From: Brevibacillus aydinogluensis
GTDB taxonomy: Bacteria > Bacillota > Bacilli > Brevibacillales > Brevibacillaceae
DNA: 64,000 bases
NCBI RefSeq assembly: GCF_031954365.1
Contig: NZ_JAUSVZ010000001.1
Direction: 5' to 3' (one strand)
The first letter of the stretch is position 1. Each line of letters begins with the position of its first letter. A model generated the notes under the pieces. That model made no database searches. It was not told the DNA's origin and worked only from the letters and a program-made list of their open reading frames with translations. This document shows positions 25,855 through 34,470 of this stretch, in pieces. The translations under genes were made by a program, and so were the position numbers.

Positions 25855-27213
25855 ATGTCTACGGTTGCTTTCCATACATTGGGCTGCAAAGTGAACAGTT
25901 ATGAGACGGAAGCGATCTGGCAGCTGTTTAAGGCCAACGGCTACGAGCGGGTGGACTTTGAACAGGACGGCGCCGACGTCTACGTGATCAATACGTGCAC
26001 GGTGACCAATACCGGAGACAAGAAGAGCCGTCAGGTCATCCGCCGTGCCATTCGCCGCAATCCTGACGCGATTGTCGCGGTGACAGGTTGCTACGCGCAA
26101 ACTTCCCCCGGGGAAATTGCGCAAATCCCGGGTGTAGATATCATCGTCGGCACACAGGGCCGCGAGAAACTGATCGAATACGTGGAGCAAATCCGCCGGG
26201 AGCGCCAACCGATCAACGCGGTCAGCAACATCATGAAGGCGCGCGAGTTTGAAGAACTGGACGTCCCGTCGTTTACGGATCGCACGCGCGCGTCCCTGAA
26301 GATTCAGGAAGGCTGCAACAATTTCTGCACCTTCTGCATCATCCCCTGGGCACGCGGCCTGATGCGCTCCCGCAAACCGGAGAGCGTTCTCGAACAGGCC
26401 CGGAAGCTGGTCGATGCCGGGTATCTGGAGATCGTGCTGACCGGTATCCACACCGGCGGTTACGGCGAGGATCTGGAGAACTACAACCTGGCCAAACTGC
26501 TCGTGGATCTGCATCAGGTGGAGGGACTGAAGCGGATTCGCATCAGCTCCATCGAAGCCAGCCAGATTACTGACGAAGTGATTGATGTGATCAACAATTC
26601 GGATCGCGTCTGCCGTCATCTGCACGTGCCCCTGCAAGCGGGCGACGATGAGGTGCTGAAGCGGATGCGCCGCAAGTACACCACGGCGGAATTCTACGAA
26701 AAGATGGTGAAAGTGCGCGAAGCACTGCCAGGCGTCGCCCTGACAACCGACGTGATCGTCGGCTTCCCGGGCGAAACGGAACAGCAGTTCCAAAACACCT
26801 ACGATTTCATCAAAACCGTGGGGTTTGCCGAACTGCACGTCTTCCCGTACTCCATGCGCACCGGTACGCCGGCTGCCCGCATGCCGGATCAGATTCCGGA
26901 AGAGGTGAAGCATGAGCGGGTCGCCCGACTGCTGGAGCTGAACCAGCAGCTGACGCTGGCATACGCCAAGCAGTTTGTCGGCGAAGTGCTGGAAGTGATT
27001 CCCGAACGCCCGTACAAGGAAGACCCGGACAGCGGCTTGCTGATGGGGTATTCCGACAACTATTTGAATGTGGTTTTCCCAGGCGATGCGTCGATGATCG
27101 GCAACATCTGCAAGGTCCGGCTGGATGAACCCGGCTCCGAATACTGCAACGGCACGCTTGTCCGCGTACTGGACAACGAGCGTCCTGTGCAACTGAAGGA
27201 ACGGGCGATATGA
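25855..27213 (+). CDS. mtaB: tRNA (t6A37-C2)-methylthiotransferase MtaB
   Basis: A 452-residue radical SAM enzyme that adds a methylthio group to t6A at position 37 of tRNAs reading ANN codons. The N-terminal domain has three cluster Cys (LGCKVNSYE, NTCTVTNTGDKKSRQ, TGCYAQ). The radical SAM motif is CNNFCTFC. The C-terminus is a TRAM domain. The ATG at 25855 has a perfect AAAGGAGG site; the frame continues upstream but has no better start. It overlaps the next gene by ATGA. Confidence 0.95.
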   Translation: MSTVAFHTLGCKVNSYETEAIWQLFKANGYERVDFEQDGADVYVINTCTVTNTGDKKSRQVIRRAIRRNPDAIVAVTGCYAQTSPGEIAQIPGVDIIVGTQGREKLIEYVEQIRRERQPINAVSNIMKAREFEELDVPSFTDRTRASLKIQEGCNNFCTFCIIPWARGLMRSRKPESVLEQARKLVDAGYLEIVLTGIHTGGYGEDLENYNLAKLLVDLHQVEGLKRIRISSIEASQITDEVIDVINNSDRVCRHLHVPLQAGDDEVLKRMRRKYTTAEFYEKMVKVREALPGVALTTDVIVGFPGETEQQFQNTYDFIKTVGFAELHVFPYSMRTGTPAARMPDQIPEEVKHERVARLLELNQQLTLAYAKQFVGEVLEVIPERPYKEDPDSGLLMGYSDNYLNVVFPGDASMIGNICKVRLDEPGSEYCNGTLVRVLDNERPVQLKERAI

Positions 27214-27638
27214 AAGAGGTATCAGCGGGCGGCGTCGTCTACCGCTTTCACGACGAAGAACTGCTGCTGTTGCTGATTGAAGACCGCTACGGCAAGGTGA
27301 CGCTGGCCAAGGGAAAACAGGAACTGGGCGAGACTATTGAGGAAGCGGCACTCCGGGAAGTGCTGGAGGAGACGGGAATCCGCGGGGTGCTCGGAGAAAA
27401 GCTGGACACGATTTATTACGACTACCAGCACGCAGTAACGGGAGAAGTGGTCAACAAGGAAGTCCACTATTTTCTGGTGGAGGCGTACACGACGGAAATT
27501 ACCGTGCAGGTGGAGGAGATTAACGACGTTCACTGGTACACGCCGCTGGAAGCGTGGGCGCTCCAGCAGGAGCGAGGGTACCGCAACAACGACGACGTCC
27601 TGCGCAAGGCTTTGCAACATTTCGGGATCGAGGTGTGA
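27210..27638 (+). CDS. NUDIX hydrolase
   Basis: A 142-residue hydrolase of nucleoside diphosphates linked to another group. The Nudix box reads GKQELGETIEEAALREVLEE, then TGI, with the expected spacing of Gly, Glu and the REUXEE core. The substrate cannot be told from sequence. It overlaps mtaB by ATGA and is followed 5 bases later by deoC, so it belongs to the same transcription unit. A house-cleaning role or a link to nucleotide salvage with DeoC is only a guess. Confidence 0.9.
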   Translation: MKEVSAGGVVYRFHDEELLLLLIEDRYGKVTLAKGKQELGETIEEAALREVLEETGIRGVLGEKLDTIYYDYQHAVTGEVVNKEVHYFLVEAYTTEITVQVEEINDVHWYTPLEAWALQQERGYRNNDDVLRKALQHFGIEV

Positions 27639-27643
27639 GAAGG

Positions 27644-28309
27644 ATGAACCTGAACAAGTACATTGACCATACCCTGCTGAAGCCGGAAACGACGGCAGCG
27701 ATGATCGACAAGCTGTGCGCCGAAGCAAAAGAACACGACTTTGCTTCCGTCTGCGTCAACCCCACTTGGGTAAAGCGCTGCGCCGAGCTGCTGAAAGGCA
27801 CTGATGTAAAGGTGTGCACGGTCATCGGGTTCCCGCTGGGAGCCAGCACTCCGGCGGTGAAAGCGGCGGAAACCCGTGACGCGATTGCAAACGGCGCTGC
27901 GGAAGTGGACATGGTCCTCAATATCGGTGCGCTGAAATCCGGCGATCTGGAGCTGGTAAAAGCGGATGTGAAAGCCGTCAAGGAAGCGGCTGGCAGCGTT
28001 TTGGTCAAAGTGATTCTGGAAACGGGCCTGTTAACGGACGAAGAAAAAGTGACCGCCTGCAAGCTGTGCGTTGAAGCAGGCGCCGATTACGTCAAAACCT
28101 CCACCGGATTCGGACACGGCGGTGCCACCGTGGAAGATATCGCCCTGATGCGCAAAACAGTGGGGCCGAATATTGGCGTGAAAGCCTCCGGCGGTGTGCG
28201 CGACCGCGCGACGGCGCTTGCGATGATCGAAGCGGGAGCGAGCCGCATTGGCACCAGTTCCGGCGTCGCGATCGTGACGGGCGCAAACGCGGGTGGCAGC
28301 GGTTACTGA
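27644..28309 (+). CDS. deoC: Deoxyribose-phosphate aldolase
   Basis: A 221-residue class I aldolase that splits 2-deoxyribose-5-phosphate into glyceraldehyde-3-phosphate and acetaldehyde in deoxynucleoside catabolism. The active-site Lys lies in DYVKTSTGFG; the supporting Lys is in VLVKVILETG. The family start MNLNKYIDHTLLKPET follows a GAGAAGG site. It is separated here from other deo/cdd genes (cdd lies 18 kb downstream). Confidence 0.96.
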   Translation: MNLNKYIDHTLLKPETTAAMIDKLCAEAKEHDFASVCVNPTWVKRCAELLKGTDVKVCTVIGFPLGASTPAVKAAETRDAIANGAAEVDMVLNIGALKSGDLELVKADVKAVKEAAGSVLVKVILETGLLTDEEKVTACKLCVEAGADYVKTSTGFGHGGATVEDIALMRKTVGPNIGVKASGGVRDRATALAMIEAGASRIGTSSGVAIVTGANAGGSGY

Positions 28310-28318
28310 CACGTAAGG

Positions 28319-28350
28319 AAAGCCTGACCGTATGAGTGGTCGGGCTTTTT
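28319..28350 (+). terminator. Terminator after deoC
   Basis: AAAGCCTGACC and GGTCGGGCTTT pair (one G-U) with an 8-base loop, followed by TTT. Confidence 0.8.
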
Positions 28351-28483
28351 TCTGCAGGTGGGTCACACCTCTGCTCTGCAGGATGTGACAAAGTGTCTGA
28401 AGTGCGGATATTGGCGAAGTGAACCGCCTGACAAATCCCGGTGTAACCATATGGACAAAAACCGGGTGGAAGGAGCGCATCAC

Positions 28484-28876
28484 ATGAAAACCATCAAGGG
28501 CGTGTTGATTCTGCTTGCCTTTTTTGGAATGGGTACGCTGGCCAACAAATGGCTTCACGTCCCGCTGCCGGGCAACTTGCTGGGCATGCTGCTGCTGACG
28601 CTGGCGCTATGCACGGGACTGGTCAAGCTGGAGTGGGTCGAGACGGCCAGCAATCTGTTGATTCGGCACATGATGCTGTTTTTTGTACCGATTCTGGTGG
28701 GAGTGACTGCGTATCTCAAGTGGATTGCAGGCGACCCGTGGCCGATCGTTTCGTCGCTCGTGCTGGGTCCGCTCGCGGTGATGCTGGTGTCGGGGCGGGT
28801 CGTTCAGTGGTATCTGAACCGGCACAAGCAAAAAATGGAGCATCACCAACTGGAAGGGAGGATGCTCGATGTTTGA
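28484..28876 (+). CDS. lrgA: CidA/LrgA family holin-like protein
   Basis: A 130-residue membrane protein with four predicted helices, including MKTIKGVLILLAFFGMGTLA and VPLPGNLLGMLLLTLALC, typical of the family. CidA/LrgA proteins act with CidB/LrgB in pyruvate or small-metabolite transport and in control of murein hydrolases. The ATG at 28484 has a GGAAGGAG site. The frame continues upstream for 42 codons; that part is discussed in the findings. It overlaps the next gene by 8 bases. Confidence 0.88.
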   Translation: MKTIKGVLILLAFFGMGTLANKWLHVPLPGNLLGMLLLTLALCTGLVKLEWVETASNLLIRHMMLFFVPILVGVTAYLKWIAGDPWPIVSSLVLGPLAVMLVSGRVVQWYLNRHKQKMEHHQLEGRMLDV

Positions 28877-29534
28877 CCAATTGCTTGCCGTTGCTGTCAC
28901 ACTGGCGGGATACAAGGCAGCGAGTGTGCTGGCGGAGCGCTTTCCCCGTCTGCAACCGCTGGTCGTGGCGACAATCTGCGTCTGGTTTGCCTGGTGGCTG
29001 ATCGGCGAGGATTGGGAAGCGTACCGCGCCGGCGGGGAATGGATCTCGTTTTGGCTGGGACCGGCCACGGTTGCACTGGCTGTTCCGCTCGCCAAGCAGC
29101 TGAAGGAGTTCGTCCATATTTGGCGCGGCGTCCTGCTGGGTGTGGCGGCGGGCTGTGCCGTTGCGATCCTGACGGTCCGGCTGGTGGGATGGCTGCTGGG
29201 CACGGATCAGACGATGGTGCACAGCATGATGGCCAAATCGGTGACCACGCCAATCGCCGTGGAACTGACCCGCAGCATCGGCGGCATTCCGGCGCTGGGG
29301 GCCTTGTTTACCGTATTGACGGGGATCATCGGCGTCACCATTGCCCGTCCGGTCCTCTCCTGGGCGGGGATCAGGGATGATTGGGCAATTGGGATTGCCG
29401 TCGGCACCAGCTCTCATGCAATCGGCACAGCCAACCTGAACCGCGTCTCACCGGTGCAGACGGCGGCGTCCAGTGTGGCGATGATCTTGGCCGGTGTGGT
29501 GACAGCGCTGTACCTGATTCCGTTTTCCACGTAG
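28869..29534 (+). CDS. lrgB: CidB/LrgB family protein
   Basis: A 221-residue integral membrane protein, the usual partner of CidA/LrgA. Family segments include MAKSVTTPIAVELTRSIGG and GIAVGTSSHAIGTA. Multiple hydrophobic helices are spread over the protein. Start and end overlap indicate a two-gene operon with lrgA. No LytSR-type two-component system was seen nearby, so regulation is unknown. Confidence 0.92.
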   Translation: MFDQLLAVAVTLAGYKAASVLAERFPRLQPLVVATICVWFAWWLIGEDWEAYRAGGEWISFWLGPATVALAVPLAKQLKEFVHIWRGVLLGVAAGCAVAILTVRLVGWLLGTDQTMVHSMMAKSVTTPIAVELTRSIGGIPALGALFTVLTGIIGVTIARPVLSWAGIRDDWAIGIAVGTSSHAIGTANLNRVSPVQTAASSVAMILAGVVTALYLIPFST

Positions 29535-29540
29535 ACGGAG

Positions 29541-30482
29541 TTACCAGCGTCGTCGTTTCCTGTCCGGCACCAGCCACTGGACGGCAGCGGCGATCTGCCT
29601 GGTAAACGGCAGGGCGGCCAGGGAGCACACCACGTTGAACAGGGTCTGGGCATGAGCAATTCGCATCGACGGGCTGTCTGTCAACAAGCTGCTGACCATG
29701 GCAAGCTGTGAAAGAAACGGCAGAAAGGCGAGAGCGCCTACCAGGTTGAACAGCGTGTGGCACCAGGCGACCTGGCGGGAAGCCGCATTGGTGCCGATGC
29801 TGGCGATGATGGCGGTAAAGCAGGTGCCGATGTTGGCACCCAGCACGATTGCCAGCGCCGTCTCCATCGAGAGCACCTGGTGACTCATCAACCCCATGGT
29901 GATGGCGGTCGTCGCCGAACTGCTGTGGATGAGCGCTGTAAACACCATTCCGGTGATCAGGCCGATCCAGACGGAATGGCGGCTTTCCAGAAACAGCGAG
30001 CGAAACGCGTCCGACTGTTCCAGCGGTTTGGCCATCACCTGCATGGTGTCGATCCCAAGAAAGATCAGGCCGAAGCCGGCCACCACCAGTCCGATGCAGC
30101 GGGTCAGACGGCGCGGCATCAGCCACAAGGCGACGCCGACCAGGAGCATGGGCACGGCGAACGTCTCCAGCCGAAGCGCGATCAATTCGGTTGTGATCGT
30201 CGTCCCTACATTGGTGCCGAGAATGATTCCCACGGTCTGGGAAAAACTGATCATGCCTGCATGTGTAAGCCCGATGGTAAGGACGGTGACGGCGCTGGAA
30301 CTCTGCAGCACCATGGTGCTCAACAAACCCACCCAAAAGCTGTGGACCGGCGTGCGCGTGAAGCGTCCCAGCCAGTCCGCCATTTTCTTCCCGGCGAGGT
30401 TTTGAAAACCGGTGCGCATGACATACATACCCAACAGAAAAAAACTGAGACCGAATGTAAAGGGAGCGAGGATGGCAGTCAC
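29541..30482 (-). CDS. Na/Pi cotransporter family protein (NptA/YqeW-like)
   Basis: A 313-residue membrane protein with the inverted repeat of the family: TMVLQSSSAVTVLTIGLT and ALIHSSSATTAITMGLM, the Q/H-SSS motifs that bind sodium and phosphate. The frame opens at 30551, but GTG at 30482 follows a perfect AAGGAGG and is the likely start. In B. subtilis the homologue yqeW also follows mtaB, though co-directionally. Here it is on the minus strand and converges on lrgB, only 6 bases from it. Confidence 0.9.
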   Translation of the reverse strand: MTAILAPFTFGLSFFLLGMYVMRTGFQNLAGKKMADWLGRFTRTPVHSFWVGLLSTMVLQSSSAVTVLTIGLTHAGMISFSQTVGIILGTNVGTTITTELIALRLETFAVPMLLVGVALWLMPRRLTRCIGLVVAGFGLIFLGIDTMQVMAKPLEQSDAFRSLFLESRHSVWIGLITGMVFTALIHSSSATTAITMGLMSHQVLSMETALAIVLGANIGTCFTAIIASIGTNAASRQVAWCHTLFNLVGALAFLPFLSQLAMVSSLLTDSPSMRIAHAQTLFNVVCSLAALPFTRQIAAAVQWLVPDRKRRRW

Positions 30483-30632
30483 GGAGCGATCCTCCTTACC
30501 AGCAATGAGAACACCCTTCGCGCAGCCAGCGTGTGCCATCTGAACGGGCACCGTGCAGGCTGTCGGGAGGGATTGAATTACTATACGCTATGCCTGTACC
30601 AAGACGAGCATGACAAGGAGGAACCGACAACA

Positions 30633-31928
30633 TTGGCAAGAGTGATTCTGCACAAGCACCGAAAAAAGCGGCTGGAAGCGGGCCATCCGTGGATTTTTCA
30701 ATCGGAAGTGAAGGAGATTCAAGGAGAGTATAAGCCGGGCGACATTGTCGAGGTAATCAACCACCAAGGCCACTTCCTCGCCAAAGGCTACATCAATCCC
30801 GCATCGCAAATCATCGTTCGCGTTCTGACGTACAATCAGGACGAAGCGATCGACTATGACTTTTTTCTCCGCCGCATCCGCGAAGCGGCCGCGTTTCGCT
30901 CCCGGTTCGTCGACAATCCGCGAGCATGCCGCGTCGTCTACGGCGAGGCGGACTTCCTGCCCGGTCTGATTGTGGACCGGTACGAAGACGTGCTGGTGGC
31001 GCAAATTCTCTCGCTTGGGATGGACGTGCGGCGCGACTGGATTCGGGACGCATTGGTGGAAGTGTTTCAACCGCAGGGCATCTACCTGCGCAACGACGTC
31101 CCCGTGCGTGAACTGGAGGGGCTGAACCAGAGCAAGGAAGTGCTGTACGGGGAATGTCCGCGGGAAGTGACAATTACGGAAAACGGCCTGACATACATTG
31201 TGGATATCATCGAAGGGCAAAAAACGGGCTTCTTTTACGACCAGCGGGAAAACCGAGCCGCCATCGCCCCGCTGATGAAAGGCTGGGGAGAAAAGCACGG
31301 CATCACCCTGAAGGAGATGGACGTGGACGGCGAACAGAAGATCGTCCCCGTAGACCGGCGCGGCAAAGTGGTAAAAAACCCCTACTGGGACGGGGCAGAG
31401 GTGCTGGAGTGCTTTACCCATACCGGGTCGTTTACGCTGAACGCATGCAAGCACGGCGCGAAAAAGGTGACGGCGCTCGATATCTCCGAGCACGCCATCG
31501 AGACGGCTAGGCGAAACATCATGCAAAACGGCTTTTTGCACCGCGTCGAATTCGTCGTTGCCAACGCGTTTGACTACCTGCGCGAGTGCGTCGATGCCGG
31601 CCGCATGTGGGACGTGGTCATTCTCGATCCGCCGGCGTTTGCCAAATCGCGCGCGGCGGTGAAGAGCGCCTGCCGCGGCTACAAGGACATCAATCTGAAC
31701 GGGATGAAGCTGGTGCGCTCCGGAGGGTATCTGGTGACGGCCTCCTGCTCGTACCACATGTCTCCCCAGCTTTTCCTGGAGACGATCCAGGACGCGGCGA
31801 TGGATGCCCGTAAAATCCTGCGGCTGATTGAGTGGCGGGGAGCAGGCAAGGACCACCCACAGATCAGCGGAGCGGACGAATCCCACTACCTCAAGTTTGC
31901 CATCTTTGAAGTAAGGGATCGGCGGTAA
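30633..31928 (+). CDS. RlmI-like class I SAM-dependent rRNA methyltransferase
   Basis: A 431-residue protein of the RlmI/YwbD family that methylates cytosine in 23S rRNA. The N-terminal PUA domain (ARVILHKHRKKRLEAGHPWI) is followed by the EEHUD-like linker and the methyltransferase domain: TGFFYDQRENR, VLECFTHTGSFTLNAC, and catalytic-loop VILDPPAFAKS. A ~35-residue stretch at about 215-250, between the YDQRENR and ECFTHTGSF motifs, is extra compared with the usual ~396-residue proteins. TTG at 30633 was chosen for its AAGGAGG site; GTG three codons later is an alternative. Confidence 0.9.
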   Translation: MARVILHKHRKKRLEAGHPWIFQSEVKEIQGEYKPGDIVEVINHQGHFLAKGYINPASQIIVRVLTYNQDEAIDYDFFLRRIREAAAFRSRFVDNPRACRVVYGEADFLPGLIVDRYEDVLVAQILSLGMDVRRDWIRDALVEVFQPQGIYLRNDVPVRELEGLNQSKEVLYGECPREVTITENGLTYIVDIIEGQKTGFFYDQRENRAAIAPLMKGWGEKHGITLKEMDVDGEQKIVPVDRRGKVVKNPYWDGAEVLECFTHTGSFTLNACKHGAKKVTALDISEHAIETARRNIMQNGFLHRVEFVVANAFDYLRECVDAGRMWDVVILDPPAFAKSRAAVKSACRGYKDINLNGMKLVRSGGYLVTASCSYHMSPQLFLETIQDAAMDARKILRLIEWRGAGKDHPQISGADESHYLKFAIFEVRDRR

Positions 31929-31962
31929 CCATCCGCTGCCAGGAGCGGCGGACAAAAAACGA

Positions 31963-31998
31963 GCGGCATGTCGCAGCAGCGCGGCATGCCGCCTTTTT
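31963..31998 (+). terminator. Terminator after the RlmI-like gene
   Basis: GCGGCATG and CATGCCGC pair perfectly around a 14-base loop and are followed by CTTTTT. Confidence 0.75.
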
Positions 31999-32080
31999 GC
32001 GCCGTTCTTCCGTCGGGCAGCAGGGGAAACATGCTTCTCTGGCTGCTGCGGAACGGGTCATCCGCATACAGAAATGGCAG

Positions 32081-32109
32081 TTGCTGGAACGAATCGGCAC
32101 TGGTAAAAT
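32081..32109 (+). promoter_or_regulatory. Sigma-A promoter of the secreted hydrolase gene
   Basis: TTGCTG, a 17-base spacer and TAAAAT, ending 51 bases before the start codon. Confidence 0.65.
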
Positions 32110-32160
32110 GAAAGCGCTTCTCAGAAAGAAAGGGGAAGGAAGAAGAGGAGGGATTGAGAG

Positions 32161-33660
32161 ATGAGCATGTCATGGTCGCGTCTTGTGCTTGCGGCGGCGC
32201 TGATGGTTCCGCTGGTCCCGGCCGGCCTGTCATCCGCCGGAGCGATCTCGGAACCTGTCGTACCGGGCGCGCATGGCGTGACGGTCACCCGCTTTGACGG
32301 CCAGGCGGGAAACTGGCTGACCACGCGCAACCCGCAGCAGTACGCGGCGGCTGTCCAATTCGGCAATCTGGGGCTGGTCCCGGCCGCGTGGGGCGGTTGG
32401 GAAACGATGTACGATCCGGCCGAAGTGACGGGCACACAAGTAAACGGCGCGTTTGACGATGCGCAATTCGTCATTCGCGTGCCGGATGAGTGGAACGGCA
32501 AGCTGGTCGTGTCCGGCATCCCGGCCACTCGCAACGAGACGGCCACCGATCTGTTGTTTAGCGATTACGTGCTGGAAAAAGGCTACGCCTTTGCGGCCAT
32601 TGACAAAGGGACGCAGGGAGAAAGCGATCCCGCCGATCCGCTGGCCAAAGTAAAAAACGCCCTCGCGTCCGAGGAAGACTCGGTAGCCGAGTGGCATGTC
32701 CGCTTCCGGCAGTTGACCAAGGCGGCGCAAGCCTACCTGGCGGCGCATCATCGAGACCGGCTGATCGATCCCTCCGACAGTACACCCGCTGCCCGACTGG
32801 TCTCGAAACAGCATCCAATCCCCACGTACGCCATCGGTATTTCCAACGGCGGGTACGTGGTCCGGTACGCTTTGGAACACGATGATCCGAAACTGACCAA
32901 AGAGCCGCGGCTGTACGACGGCGGCGTCGATTGGGAAGGGGTGCTGTGGCGCGCTGACAGGCCCAACCTGATCACCACACTGACCGACGTCGTCAACCAC
33001 GCGGAAGCGGCCATCTACGGCCAGGGCAACGAGCGGGAGCGCGCCCGCGCAGCCCTGTACCGAGCCGGTGTGCCCAAAGGCTCGGAGAAGCTGTGGGCCT
33101 ATTACGACCAGATCTACTGGTTCCTTACCCTCAACATCTACCGGGACGAGTTTGACCCGCACGCGCCGAAGCGCTTGCAGTGGCCGGACTACCTGCGGTT
33201 CAACGCCGACGGCACCCGCGACCGTTCGCTGGACGGCATCTATCGCACCTACGATTTCACCAAGCGGCCGAAAAAAGTGAAAGAAGCGGTGGAGGCGATC
33301 GAGAATACGGGCAGGATTGACGTGCCGCTGATCTCCGTGTTCGGCACCTGGGACGCCCTGATCTTCCCCGAGGTACATGGGAACGCCTACCGGCGGTTGG
33401 TCAAAGCGGCGGGACGGGAAAACCTGCACCGGCTCTACCTGGTGGAAAAGGGCAATCATGTCGACGGCCTGGTCTGGAGCGCATCGGACCCGGACAAGGA
33501 ACTTCAGCCGCTGTTACCGTACGTCCATCAATGCTTTGACCTGCTTGTCGGCTGGGTGGAAGAGGGCAGGCAGCCGCCTGAAAGCGGGACGATTTCTGCA
33601 CCGCGCGATCCCCTGCGGGTGAAGGACATCCGGACGGGGGAAGAGATCGACCCGTACTGA
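32161..33660 (+). CDS. Secreted alpha/beta-hydrolase (tannase / hydroxybutyrate-oligomer hydrolase-like)
   Basis: A 499-residue protein with a Sec-type signal peptide (SRLVLAAALMVPLVPAGLSS, cleavage near AGA). The catalytic set of an alpha/beta hydrolase is visible: nucleophile elbow GISNGG with Ser at 228, acid Asp in FGTWDALIF, and His in KGNHVDG near residue 437. The layout resembles tannase/feruloyl esterase and 3-hydroxybutyrate oligomer hydrolases, so an extracellular ester or polyester substrate is likely; the exact one is unknown. It is a single-gene unit with its own promoter and terminator inside an accessory block. Confidence 0.75.
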   Translation: MSMSWSRLVLAAALMVPLVPAGLSSAGAISEPVVPGAHGVTVTRFDGQAGNWLTTRNPQQYAAAVQFGNLGLVPAAWGGWETMYDPAEVTGTQVNGAFDDAQFVIRVPDEWNGKLVVSGIPATRNETATDLLFSDYVLEKGYAFAAIDKGTQGESDPADPLAKVKNALASEEDSVAEWHVRFRQLTKAAQAYLAAHHRDRLIDPSDSTPAARLVSKQHPIPTYAIGISNGGYVVRYALEHDDPKLTKEPRLYDGGVDWEGVLWRADRPNLITTLTDVVNHAEAAIYGQGNERERARAALYRAGVPKGSEKLWAYYDQIYWFLTLNIYRDEFDPHAPKRLQWPDYLRFNADGTRDRSLDGIYRTYDFTKRPKKVKEAVEAIENTGRIDVPLISVFGTWDALIFPEVHGNAYRRLVKAAGRENLHRLYLVEKGNHVDGLVWSASDPDKELQPLLPYVHQCFDLLVGWVEEGRQPPESGTISAPRDPLRVKDIRTGEEIDPY

Positions 33661-33667
33661 CACGCTG

Positions 33668-33697
33668 AGCGGACATATGCGTCCGCTTCTTTTTTTG
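33668..33697 (+). terminator. Terminator after the secreted hydrolase
   Basis: AGCGGAC and GTCCGCT pair around ATATGC and are followed by TCTTTTTTT. Confidence 0.85.
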
Positions 33698-33703
33698 TAT
33701 CGA

Positions 33704-33733
33704 CAAAAAAACGGCCCGCTGTCCGGCGGGTCG
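33704..33733 (-). terminator. Terminator of the minus-strand CxxC gene
   Basis: On the minus strand GACCCGC pairs with GCGGGCC around CGGACA and is followed by GTTTTTTT. Confidence 0.75.
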
Positions 33734-33746
33734 AAAAACGCTGCGG

Positions 33747-34238
33747 TCAGGCAAACTGTTTGTCGGACAGGATGTCGCGAACCAGTTCCAGGGCTCGTTT
33801 GATGCCCAGTTCCTTGCCGAGCAGCACCTGCCCCTCGGCTGAGCTGGCCGCCCTGACTTTACTCAATTCCTCCAGTTCGTGCGTCAGCAGGTGTTCCAGG
33901 ATGTAGAGGCGCACCTGGCCGATCTCCCGTTCGCTCTGCCGATCCCGTTCCTGGTACTTGACCAGCGCCAGACTTTCTTCCACGTACTTGTCGATATCGT
34001 CTTCCAAAAAACGGGAAGCTGTGCAGATGATCTCGCGGTACTCGTCCGTTTGGGAGGGGATGACGCGCAGTGCGTGTCCGAGGTGGGCGAGCAGAAACTT
34101 GTGGAGCACGACGCTGTTGCGCGTGTAGGCGTTGTGCAACAGGGAGTACTCGCCCAAAAACGTCCCGGTCTCCTTGTCGTAGCGGTGCAGGAGCGTATAG
34201 GACGAACAGTACGTACAGAAGAGCAGATAGTCTCTCAT
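33747..34238 (-). CDS. Conserved-looking protein of unknown function with N-terminal CxxC
   Basis: A 163-residue soluble protein that I do not recognise. It begins MRDYLLFCTYCSSYTLLHRY, with a CxxC pair at residues 8 and 11. It is otherwise helical and charged, with a long middle helix (YVEESLALVKYQERDRQSER) and a C-terminal ELGIKRALELVRDIL. The frame extends upstream, but this ATG is properly spaced from GGGGGA. It is divergent from ddl. An inverted repeat CTGTGA-N7-TCACAG lies 31 bases upstream of its start. A metal-binding or redox role for the CxxC is possible but unproven. Confidence 0.65.
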   Translation of the reverse strand: MRDYLLFCTYCSSYTLLHRYDKETGTFLGEYSLLHNAYTRNSVVLHKFLLAHLGHALRVIPSQTDEYREIICTASRFLEDDIDKYVEESLALVKYQERDRQSEREIGQVRLYILEHLLTHELEELSKVRAASSAEGQVLLGKELGIKRALELVRDILSDKQFA

Positions 34239-34327
34239 GGACATTCCCCCTGCGTTGAGAAAAGTCTTCTGTGACGTTTTTTCACAGGATATGTTGGACG
34301 GCGGCTGCTTGTGCTTCTCCTGTCCCC

Positions 34328-34356
34328 TTGTATTTGCGGAAGGGATTGTGTATGCT
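34328..34356 (+). promoter_or_regulatory. Sigma-A promoter of ddl
   Basis: TTGTAT, a 17-base spacer and TATGCT, about 115 bases before the ddl start. Confidence 0.45.
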
Positions 34357-34470
34357 GAATGGGGTATTTGCGCCCGGCGCACACCATAGGCGGGCGTTTG
34401 CATACCATGGGAGAGCAGGAGACGCGTGAACGCGCTTTTGCGCAGGCAAGGCGAAAGGAGCTTGGAGTTC

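Noticed and set aside
29757..30632. Long upstream extension of the RlmI-like frame
   Set aside because: It is the shadow of the minus-strand Na/Pi cotransporter. The real start at TTG 30633 has an AAGGAGG site and begins the PUA domain.
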